Assembly: GCA_963922775.1 (NCBI GenBank)
Contig: CAWUJG010000016.1
Location: 1-20,054, forward strand
Reading direction: 5' to 3'
From: JAHDDH01 sp963922775
GTDB taxonomy: Bacteria > Bacteroidota > Bacteroidia > Cytophagales > Amoebophilaceae
Length of the DNA: 20,054 nucleotides
Part shown: in pieces, positions 7,222 to 13,998 of the stretch
Position numbering within the stretch: position 1 is the first letter of the stretch
Layout of the letters: each line of letters starts with the position of its first letter
Position numbers and translations under genes: made by a program
The notes under the pieces: model-generated
The model's input: only the letters and a program-made list of their open reading frames with translations
Told to the model about the DNA's origin: nothing
Database searches by the model: none

Positions 7222-10200
7222 ATGCATAAAAAAGTATACTGGAAGGGTATAGAAGAACTTCAAAAATTACCTCACCATAACAAAAATACAAATAAAGCAT
7301 CTGTTGAATCTCCTCTTAATCAAGAAAAAAATAATGATAGTCTTTTTTCTCGTAGAGATTTTTTAAAATTAATGGGTTTTAGTGTAGCTGCTACTTCTTT
7401 AGCCAATTGTGAAGCACCAATCAGAAAAGCTATTCCTTATCTTAATAAACCTATAGATGTTGATCCTGGTATACCTAATTATTATGCCTCTACTTATACA
7501 CAAAATGGAGATTATTGTAGTATTGTTGTTAAAACAAGGGAAGGTAGACCAATAAAAATTGAAGGCAATAATTTATGTCCTCTTACACAGGGTGGTGTAA
7601 ATGCACAGGTAGAAGCTTCTGTACTTTCATTATATGATCAAGAAACATTACAATATCCACAAAAAAAACAGCAAGAAACAACGTGGAACAATTTAGATCA
7701 TACTATAATAGAAAAGTTCAACCATATCCAAAAAAATGATGGACAAATACGTATCATTAGTCATACCATTATTAGCCCTTCTACTCAACAGGCTATCAAA
7801 AATTTTAAAAAAAAATATCCTAATACCCAACACGTTGTTTATGATACAACATCATATTATGGTATAAGACAAGCCAATCAAGAGTACTTTCAACAAGCCA
7901 TTATACCAGCTTATCATTTTGACAAAGCACAGGTTATTGTAAGCTTTGGTGCTGATTTTTTAGGTACATGGCTCTCCCCTATTGCTTTTACAAAGCAATA
8001 TAGCAAAATGCGTAAGGTGAGTAAACAAAAAAAGTATATGTCAAAACACTATCAGTTGGAAGCTAATCTATCTCTTTCAGGTGCCAATGCTGATTGTCGT
8101 ATACCCATACATCCTCATGATGAGGGGATAGCCCTAATATGTTTGTATAATATACTAGCTAAAAAAATGCAAAAGCCTATTATTGCAACAGAAAAAAAAC
8201 TACCCTATGCAGATCACCTGAAAAATATAGCACAAGCGTTATGGGAAAATAGAAAAAAATCATTAGTAGTAAGTGGATCTAACAATACTTCTATACAAAT
8301 ATTAACTAATAGTATTAATCATTTGTTAGGTAATTATGGACATACTATAGACCTTACACATCCTAATTATACCAAACAAGGCAATGATAAAGACATGCTG
8401 AAATTTGTGCAAGAATTGCAGCAAAAAAAAATACAAGGTATCATATTTTTTAATGCTAACCCTGTATATAATCATCCACAAGGAAAAATTATTGCACAAA
8501 ATCTGGATAAAGTAGATTTAACCATAGCTACTAATAGTTGTTTAGATGAAACAGCCTCTTTAGTACAATATAATATCCCAGATCATCATTACTTAGCATC
8601 TTGGAATGATGCCTGTCCACAAAAAAATATTTTTAGCCTTACACAGCCTACCATTACACCTATTTTTAAAACTAGATCAGCACCAGAAAGTTTATTAATA
8701 TGGGCTGATGCTCCCATAAAAAATTATTATCAATTTGTACAAACACAGTGGAAAAATAATTTTTTCCATAAACAAAAAAAATTTACTGATTTTCAAAAAT
8801 TTTGGGACCATTGTCTATACAATGGTGTCTACCCTTTAGAAAAAGAACCTACACAGCACAAAAAATGGCAAAATTTACCCTTAACATTAATACAGAGCCA
8901 CGCAAAAAAAATAGATCAAAAACAAAAAAAAAGCTTAACACTAGTATTTTATGAAAAAATAGGTATAGGAAATGGCATGCAAGCCAATAACCCCTGGTTA
9001 CAAGAAATGCCTGATCCTATTACCAAAGTATGTTGGGATAATTATATTACCATAGCACAAAAAATGGCAAAAAAATACCATCTTGAACCAAAAGAAGGTA
9101 AAGCACCTATGGTACAATTGAAAGTAGGGAAAAAAATAATACAGGCTCCAGTAATTATACAACCTGGACAGCATGAAAATACCTTAGGTATTGCCATGGG
9201 ATATGGAAGAACCAAGGGAGGAAAAGTAGCTAATAAGGTAGGAATAAATATTTTTCCATGGATACAAACCATTCATGGCAACATGAGCTATACTATATCA
9301 GATATTCTTTTAACCCCTTTAAAAAAATATTATCCATTAGCACAAACCCAAACACATGAAACATATATGGGCAGAGAAAATATTATTCAGGAGACAACTC
9401 TAGCCCATTATCAAAAAAATTCTTTCTCAGGAAAACCATCTCTTACTATAGCCACAAGCCATGGCAATAAAAAACCTGACAGCATCACATTATGGAAAGG
9501 ACATATGTATCCTAATCATCATTGGGGATTAGTAATTGATATGAATACTTGTACAGGATGTAGTGCTTGTACTATTGCTTGTCAGGCAGAAAATAATGTA
9601 CCAGTAGTAGGTAAAGAAGAAGTTATTAACAGACGTGAAATGCACTGGATAAGAATAGATCGCTATTATAGCAGCAATGCAACAAAAAATGATATAGAAG
9701 GATTAGCACAAGCAGCAGAAAATCCTGAGGTTAGTTTTCAGCCAATGATGTGTCAGCATTGTAATAATGCACCATGCGAAACAGTATGCCCTGTATTAGC
9801 TACTACACATAGTGCAGAAGGACTCAATCAAATGACATATAATAGGTGTATTGGTACAAGATACTGCGCTAATAACTGCCCCTATAAAGTGCGTAGATTT
9901 AACTGGTTTAAATACCATGACAATAAAAAAATAAAGGACAACACTGCCATGAATAATAGCTTAGGAAAAATGGTCTTAAATCCAGATGTTACAGTACGTG
10001 CACGTGGAGTGATGGAAAAATGTAGTTTATGTATACAGCGTATACAAGAAGGTAAACTAAAAGCAAAATTACAAAAAAGAAAATTGTTAGATAATGATAT
10101 TGATACAGCTTGTGCAACAGCTTGTCCATCAGATGCCATTGTATTTGGTGATATGAATAATCCAGAAAGCAAAATTTATAAAATTTTAAACCAAGAAAAT

Positions 10201-10281
10201 ACATCTAGAGCTTATCATGTTTTAGAAGAAATACGTACTCAACCCAATGTTACCTATTTAAGAAAGGTTAGAAATAAATAA
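7222..10281 (+). CDS. actB: Alternative complex III iron-sulfur / molybdopterin-like subunit
   Basis: Large redox subunit of alternative complex III that passes electrons from quinol oxidation to ActA. The ATG at 7222 is chosen because MHKKVYWKGIEEL is the usual ActB opening; the open frame extends up to a GTG at 7171 inside the end of actA. A Tat-like motif SRRDFLK (43-49) precedes a hydrophobic stretch ending in a lipobox-like C63. Residues about 80-720 are a molybdopterin-oxidoreductase-like domain with no visible N-terminal cysteine cluster. The C-terminal part has 15 ligand-type cysteines: 777/780/783/787, 844/847/852/856, 876/882/886, 934/937 and 964/968. That number suits three [4Fe-4S] and one [3Fe-4S] cluster, as known for ActB. 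Length is 1019 aa, normal for the family. actC, usually next, is absent: a minus-strand Rpn gene ends 8 bases downstream. Confidence 0.9.
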   Translation: MHKKVYWKGIEELQKLPHHNKNTNKASVESPLNQEKNNDSLFSRRDFLKLMGFSVAATSLANCEAPIRKAIPYLNKPIDVDPGIPNYYASTYTQNGDYCSIVVKTREGRPIKIEGNNLCPLTQGGVNAQVEASVLSLYDQETLQYPQKKQQETTWNNLDHTIIEKFNHIQKNDGQIRIISHTIISPSTQQAIKNFKKKYPNTQHVVYDTTSYYGIRQANQEYFQQAIIPAYHFDKAQVIVSFGADFLGTWLSPIAFTKQYSKMRKVSKQKKYMSKHYQLEANLSLSGANADCRIPIHPHDEGIALICLYNILAKKMQKPIIATEKKLPYADHLKNIAQALWENRKKSLVVSGSNNTSIQILTNSINHLLGNYGHTIDLTHPNYTKQGNDKDMLKFVQELQQKKIQGIIFFNANPVYNHPQGKIIAQNLDKVDLTIATNSCLDETASLVQYNIPDHHYLASWNDACPQKNIFSLTQPTITPIFKTRSAPESLLIWADAPIKNYYQFVQTQWKNNFFHKQKKFTDFQKFWDHCLYNGVYPLEKEPTQHKKWQNLPLTLIQSHAKKIDQKQKKSLTLVFYEKIGIGNGMQANNPWLQEMPDPITKVCWDNYITIAQKMAKKYHLEPKEGKAPMVQLKVGKKIIQAPVIIQPGQHENTLGIAMGYGRTKGGKVANKVGINIFPWIQTIHGNMSYTISDILLTPLKKYYPLAQTQTHETYMGRENIIQETTLAHYQKNSFSGKPSLTIATSHGNKKPDSITLWKGHMYPNHHWGLVIDMNTCTGCSACTIACQAENNVPVVGKEEVINRREMHWIRIDRYYSSNATKNDIEGLAQAAENPEVSFQPMMCQHCNNAPCETVCPVLATTHSAEGLNQMTYNRCIGTRYCANNCPYKVRRFNWFKYHDNKKIKDNTAMNNSLGKMVLNPDVTVRARGVMEKCSLCIQRIQEGKLKAKLQKRKLLDNDIDTACATACPSDAIVFGDMNNPESKIYKILNQENTSRAYHVLEEIRTQPNVTYLRKVRNK

Positions 10282-10289
10282 ATTGAACA

Positions 10290-11255
10290 TCAAGATAATT
10301 CTTCTATAATTTTAGGATACTCTTTTTGAAGTGCTTCAAATATTGCTGTGCTGCTTAAAGTATCCCAATCTTTTTCTTCTAAAATTTTTTTGATATGATT
10401 AGTCTTAAGATATTTATAGTTTATATTATATATTTTTGATGGATTAATACCCAATTTTTTAAAATCTTGTATTTTAACTATCTCACCCTTGATCTCTCCT
10501 CGTTTTTCTCCTCGTTTTTCATAAAAATTGTTTCTTTCTTGTGCACGAGCCAAGGAATTTTCATAACGTGCTTTTAATTCTGTATTTTGAAATATATTAT
10601 ACATAATATTATAACTATTTTTTATATTTTCATCTGTAATAAATTCTGGAACACGATTTTCACTACCACAATTCGCAAAAAAGTGAAGCCATTGTAATTT
10701 TATTTCTTCTTTAATTCTTTCTTGATTTACTTGTGTTTTGAATTTTTCTAATTCAAAAATCACCCAATACATTTTATTATAAGGCATTAAAGTATTTGTT
10801 TTTAAATTACAGGGCGCATAATGATGTTCATACATTTCTGGGCAAAAGCCTGGAAATTTTTTTTCACCTATAACTAAGATGTAAGTTTCATGGATATTTT
10901 TATATTCTTCTCCTATTTTAACTTTTTTACCTATTAAACGAGACATGTAATATTGAATACGAGGCAAAAAATTAATACTTGATTGCCTTTGCATTTCTAT
11001 ATTTATTTGCTTATTATTTCCTGTTTTACATAATATATCTAATTCACTTGATATTTCATCTATACCAGATTTTGGTAAATTTGTTGGCGATAAAGTAACA
11101 TCTTTTATAGCTTGTAATCCAGTAAAATTTAACATACTATTCAAAAAATTAATCAAGATAATTTTATTAGATTGATCGCCTAAAAGTATCTTAAAGGTCA
11201 TGTCTACTTTTGGATCAGCAAATGTTGTACCTATGTCAGTTGTACATTTTTTCAT
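10290..11255 (-). CDS. Rpn-family recombination-promoting nuclease / PD-(D/E)XK putative transposase
   Basis: The N-terminus carries FADPKVDMTFKILLGD (12-27), the opening of the PD-(D/E)XK nuclease-transposase family (PF12784-like). The nuclease core is visible as D73 in SELDIL and E87-M-Q89 in INIEMQ, the ExQ variant of the motif. The C-terminal third has a charged EKRGEKRGEIKGEI linker coded partly by a perfect 12-bp tandem duplication (10495-10518), then a helical end. At 321 aa it looks full length and intact. The gene faces actB and ends 8 bases after it, where actC would be expected. A second copy begins at 19974 in the opposite orientation. Rpn proteins are known to promote RecA-independent recombination in E. 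coli; whether this one moves or only cuts is unknown. Confidence 0.85.
   Translation of the reverse strand: MKKCTTDIGTTFADPKVDMTFKILLGDQSNKIILINFLNSMLNFTGLQAIKDVTLSPTNLPKSGIDEISSELDILCKTGNNKQINIEMQRQSSINFLPRIQYYMSRLIGKKVKIGEEYKNIHETYILVIGEKKFPGFCPEMYEHHYAPCNLKTNTLMPYNKMYWVIFELEKFKTQVNQERIKEEIKLQWLHFFANCGSENRVPEFITDENIKNSYNIMYNIFQNTELKARYENSLARAQERNNFYEKRGEKRGEIKGEIVKIQDFKKLGINPSKIYNINYKYLKTNHIKKILEEKDWDTLSSTAIFEALQKEYPKIIEELS
10495..10518 (-). repeat. Perfect 12-bp tandem duplication in the Rpn linker
   Basis: The forward-strand unit TCTCCTCGTTTT occurs twice in a row and codes for the repeated E-K-R-G units on the minus strand. Being a multiple of three, copy-number change keeps the frame. 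Confidence 0.9.
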
Positions 11256-11310
11256 ATTTTTAAAATAAATGACTTTAAAAAAAAATTTTTATTCATCACA
11301 ATTATTATTA

Positions 11311-11318
11311 CAAAAATA
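11311..11318 (-). promoter_or_regulatory. Possible -7 box for the Rpn gene
   Basis: On the minus strand this reads TATTTTTG, fitting TAnnTTTG, 55 bases before the Rpn ATG. A minus-strand TTTG at 11335-11338 lies 16 bases further upstream, slightly close for a -33 element. Both are weak because the whole gap is A/T. Confidence 0.25.
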
Positions 11319-11359
11319 TATTTATATATATCAACAAATATAAAATTTTTTATAAAAAA

Positions 11360-11845
11360 ATGGATAATACCAAAAAATCACAATATTCAATTGCTATTGC
11401 CAATAGCAACCCAACAAAAATATACATTATAAAAGCAAGTTGGCATAAGCCTATTGTGGAAAAATTATACACTACAACACAGCATACTTTAATCGAACAT
11501 AAACTAGACTCACAAAATATTTATGCTGTCAATGTTCCAGGAAGTTATGAACTTCCTCTGGCTGCACAGTGGGCTGCAAAAAAAAAAGAGGTACATGCTA
11601 TAATAGTTTTAGGATGTATTATAAAAGGAGAAACACCTCATTTTGATTTTATCAGCAAAAGTATAACACAGGCCTTTACATCTGTTGCTTTACAATATAA
11701 TAAACCCATTATTTCTGGTGTACTTACTACCTATACTTATCAGCAAGCCCTAGATCGTACCACTGGGGTAATAGAAAATAAAGGAAAAAATGTGGCTATA
11801 GCTGCTCTAGAAATGATTGCTTTACAAAAAAAAATAGAATTATGA
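11360..11845 (+). CDS. ribH: 6,7-dimethyl-8-ribityllumazine synthase
   Basis: Condenses 5-amino-6-ribitylamino-uracil with 3,4-dihydroxy-2-butanone-4-phosphate to lumazine, the penultimate step of riboflavin synthesis; normally an oligomeric cytosolic enzyme. Motifs run in order: VPGSYELPLAA (59-69), VLGCIIKGETPHFDFI with catalytic H94, PIISGVLTT, and ALDRTTG near the C-terminus followed by NKG and AALEM. Length is 161 aa, normal. The ATG at 11360 gives the usual short N-terminus. The last four bases overlap the ybeY start (ATGA), indicating translational coupling. No other riboflavin gene or FMN riboswitch is seen nearby. Confidence 0.95.
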   Translation: MDNTKKSQYSIAIANSNPTKIYIIKASWHKPIVEKLYTTTQHTLIEHKLDSQNIYAVNVPGSYELPLAAQWAAKKKEVHAIIVLGCIIKGETPHFDFISKSITQAFTSVALQYNKPIISGVLTTYTYQQALDRTTGVIENKGKNVAIAALEMIALQKKIEL

Positions 11846-12297
11846 AAAATAAGATTGATTTTTTTTTTCTTGAACAGCAATATTTTTTATCCAAAAATGA
11901 AAAAAATTATATAGACATTTGGGTAAAGCATGTAATCAGATCATATAATTTTAATTTTAATTTTTTGAACATTATTTTTTGTTCTGACAAAGCATTACAC
12001 AAAAAAAATATACAATATCTCAATCACAATACTTTAACAGATGTTATCACTTTTGATTTAGCTGATGAAGAAAAAACCATATCAGGAGAAATTTATATCA
12101 GTTCAGACCGAATTAAAGAAAATGCAAAAATATTTCATTGTACAGTACAAGAAGAAATGTTAAGAGTCATCATTCATGGAGTATTGCATCTTTTAGGATA
12201 TAAAGATAAGCATGAAGCAGAAAAAAAAATCATGAAAAAAAAAGAAGAAGAATATCTTATTTTATGGAAAGCTTTACTGCAAAAAAGACTAAAATAG
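11842..12297 (+). CDS. ybeY: Endoribonuclease YbeY (rRNA maturation factor)
   Basis: UPF0054 metalloprotease-fold protein that acts in 16S rRNA 3'-end maturation and ribosome quality control in other bacteria. The zinc site is HGVLHLLGYKDKHE near residue 110: two histidines in HxxxH, then an aspartate where the E. coli family has the third histidine. The GYKD form is, to my knowledge, common in Bacteroidota. The central DVITFDLADEEKTISGEIYIS segment is also characteristic. Length is 151 aa, typical. The start overlaps the ribH stop by four bases; the stop sits inside a hairpin that may terminate the convergent menE transcript. Confidence 0.93.
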   Translation: MKNKIDFFFLEQQYFLSKNEKNYIDIWVKHVIRSYNFNFNFLNIIFCSDKALHKKNIQYLNHNTLTDVITFDLADEEKTISGEIYISSDRIKENAKIFHCTVQEEMLRVIIHGVLHLLGYKDKHEAEKKIMKKKEEEYLILWKALLQKRLK

Positions 12298-12300
12298 TCT
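12281..12300 (-). terminator. menE: Intrinsic terminator for menE, overlapping the ybeY 3' end
   Basis: Read on the minus strand there is a perfect 6-bp stem (AGACTA / TAGTCT) with a TTT loop (12286-12300), followed at once by six T residues (12281-12286 region). It begins two bases past the menE stop. On the plus strand there is no T-run, so the signal is directional for menE. Confidence 0.6.
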
Positions 12301-12301
12301 A

Positions 12302-13417
12302 CTAAATAATATTTTCAGCAAAAAAATGATTAATATCTATTTTTCTATCTATTTTTTCATTAATCTTAGCAAGTATAGGAGCATAATAAATCTTTTTAGG
12401 CACACTATATTTAGGCATCACCAATAGGCATTTTTTATAGAATTGCTGCCTTATAGATCTACATAAATATTCTTTTTCAAGCACCAACACCAACTTACTG
12501 CCAAGCATTTTATCAGGAATGGAAGTCATAAAAAAAGGACATTGTATGTGTAATTGCTGAAAAATTTTTGCTATACTTCTTTCTATTTTTTCTACAATAA
12601 TTTTATATCCTCCAGAGTTTATAACATAGTCATATCTGCCATACCATTCAAAAGTATGGGTAGAATGTATTTTAACTATATCATTGGTGTAAATTTTTTT
12701 TCCATTGGTAATAACATCATCATAGATCACTAAACAATCCTTATTATCTATGTCAATTTGTACTCTATTAAATACTTGGTAATATTTCTTCTTTGCACCA
12801 TTCATTCTTTTCAATGCAATATGCGATAGTGTTTCTGTCATGCCATAGGTATGGTAAACAGGTGATTGAATGGACTGTAACGCAGTGTATAGATCATCAT
12901 TGATAGGTGCTCCTCCTACAATAATAGCTTTCATACCATCCAATAGGCCTATATTTTGTGGATTTTCTTTTAAAATTGTAGACAGTTGCAGTGGTACAAA
13001 AGCAGCAAAATCGAATTTTATATGCTTTTGCGTAAATAGCAAAAGTGGATTTTTACAAGGATCAATACAATGGATAGTCCAACCAAAAACTAGAGCTCTT
13101 ACCAGCATCATTATACCTCCTATATACTGTGTATTAATGGGTATTAATACATTTTTACAATGTTGTAGAGATAAATAATTTACTGTTTTACAAGCACTGT
13201 AAATCATCTGTTGGCGTGTGATAAAAATCTTTTTAGCTCTTCCTGTTGACCCTGAAGTATATACTAAAAATTTTTTTTGTGGAGAAAACCACTGTTTCAA
13301 AAATTTTAATGTTATTTTTTCTTCCTTACTCCAAGCATTGGCTTTTTTATGCTTAAAATAAGCCTGGTGGATATGTCCTAGATTATATTTTTTGTGATTG
13401 AGATAAAAAGTAAACAT
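12302..13417 (-). CDS. menE: o-Succinylbenzoate-CoA ligase
   Basis: ANL-superfamily enzyme that activates o-succinylbenzoate to its CoA thioester in menaquinone synthesis. The P-loop-like motif is YTSGSTGRAKK (53-63); YHTYGMTETLSHIA, then GRYDYVINSGGYKI and a C-terminal ILAKINEKIDRKID with the adenylation-type lysine follow. At 371 aa it is much shorter than general acyl-CoA ligases (about 500) and fits the compact MenE seen in Bacteroidota. The N-terminal region is reduced, as usual for that group. It is convergent with ybeY, only 4 bases apart. Presence of menF and a MenI-like gene at 4312-5916 supports the menaquinone role over another acid-CoA ligase. Confidence 0.88.
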   Translation of the reverse strand: MFTFYLNHKKYNLGHIHQAYFKHKKANAWSKEEKITLKFLKQWFSPQKKFLVYTSGSTGRAKKIFITRQQMIYSACKTVNYLSLQHCKNVLIPINTQYIGGIMMLVRALVFGWTIHCIDPCKNPLLLFTQKHIKFDFAAFVPLQLSTILKENPQNIGLLDGMKAIIVGGAPINDDLYTALQSIQSPVYHTYGMTETLSHIALKRMNGAKKKYYQVFNRVQIDIDNKDCLVIYDDVITNGKKIYTNDIVKIHSTHTFEWYGRYDYVINSGGYKIIVEKIERSIAKIFQQLHIQCPFFMTSIPDKMLGSKLVLVLEKEYLCRSIRQQFYKKCLLVMPKYSVPKKIYYAPILAKINEKIDRKIDINHFFAENII

Positions 13418-13500
13418 GATAGACTATTATCATAATTTATAAAAAATAAAATTACAATATTAGTAGATCCATATTTTTATAATTCTTTTACGAATTCTCC

Positions 13501-13526
13501 ATAGGACCAATATAATCCTATTTTTT
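13501..13526 (+). repeat. Inverted repeat followed by a T-run (terminator-like, no matching gene)
   Basis: A perfect 6-bp stem (13501-13506 with 13516-13521) and a 9-base loop run into six T residues (13521-13526) on the plus strand. The genes on both sides are on the minus strand, so no obvious transcript would use it. The remainder of 13418-13550 shows nothing else. Confidence 0.35.
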
Positions 13527-13550
13527 AAAATTTACCTTAATAGTTAATTA

Positions 13551-13772
13551 TTAATATTTTTTTCTTTTTGATCTAAGTTTGACAGTTTGTGTATTACTTT
13601 TTTTAATCCATTTTTTTATTTGCCTTTTTTTTAATGCCTCTTCTGATTTTGAGGATAAATATAAACTCCTATTTTTTTCTTGACGCAATTGTATTTTATA
13701 TCTAGATGACTGGCTACAATTACAAAATAAAGTACAAAATAGGAATAGGTAATAGATCTTATATATTTTCAT
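13551..13772 (-). CDS. Small basic lipoprotein-like hypothetical protein
   Basis: I do not recognise this 73-residue protein. It starts with a short basic end (MKIYK), a hydrophobic stretch (7-18) and a lipobox-like FCNC, with C19 as the possible lipidated residue followed by SQSS. The mature part is hydrophilic and very rich in lysine and arginine, ending in RSKRKK. That suggests a small lipid-anchored periplasmic or membrane-bound protein that might bind peptidoglycan or nucleic acid, but this is a guess. It stands alone: menE starts 134 bases downstream on the same strand and uvrA is divergent. The signal-like N-terminus and ATG start argue that it is a real gene. Confidence 0.5.
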   Translation of the reverse strand: MKIYKIYYLFLFCTLFCNCSQSSRYKIQLRQEKNRSLYLSSKSEEALKKRQIKKWIKKSNTQTVKLRSKRKKY

Positions 13773-13998
13773 AATAACATAATTATTATTTACATTTTTT
13801 AATAAAAATTTATTCCATTAAAATAATAATTTTTTAGATAATCACCGTACTGAAGCAAAATGAATTAGAGATAAACTAATTTTTCAAATAAAAGAGAGGA
13901 AAAAAATTATATAAATCCTAAATATTTAATTAAATTTAGAAATAAATGTATAATCACTTTTAGATTAAAAAAACTTCAATAAACCATCACATAAAATT
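13773..13998. other. Divergent intergenic region upstream of uvrA and the small lipoprotein gene
   Basis: These 226 bases have no credible gene. A near-palindrome at 13918-13939 (CTAAAT...ATTTAG ends with an AATT centre) is the only structure I see. No recognisable TAnnTTTG box or LexA-type site was found. Confidence 0.4.

Noticed and set aside
9042..9272. Minus-strand open frame inside actB
   Set aside because: Shadow of a strongly supported gene; hydrophobic content reflects the complementary codons.
10290..11255. Classical insertion sequence with terminal inverted repeats
   Set aside because: I found no flanking inverted repeats or target-site duplication around this Rpn gene, so only the gene is annotated.
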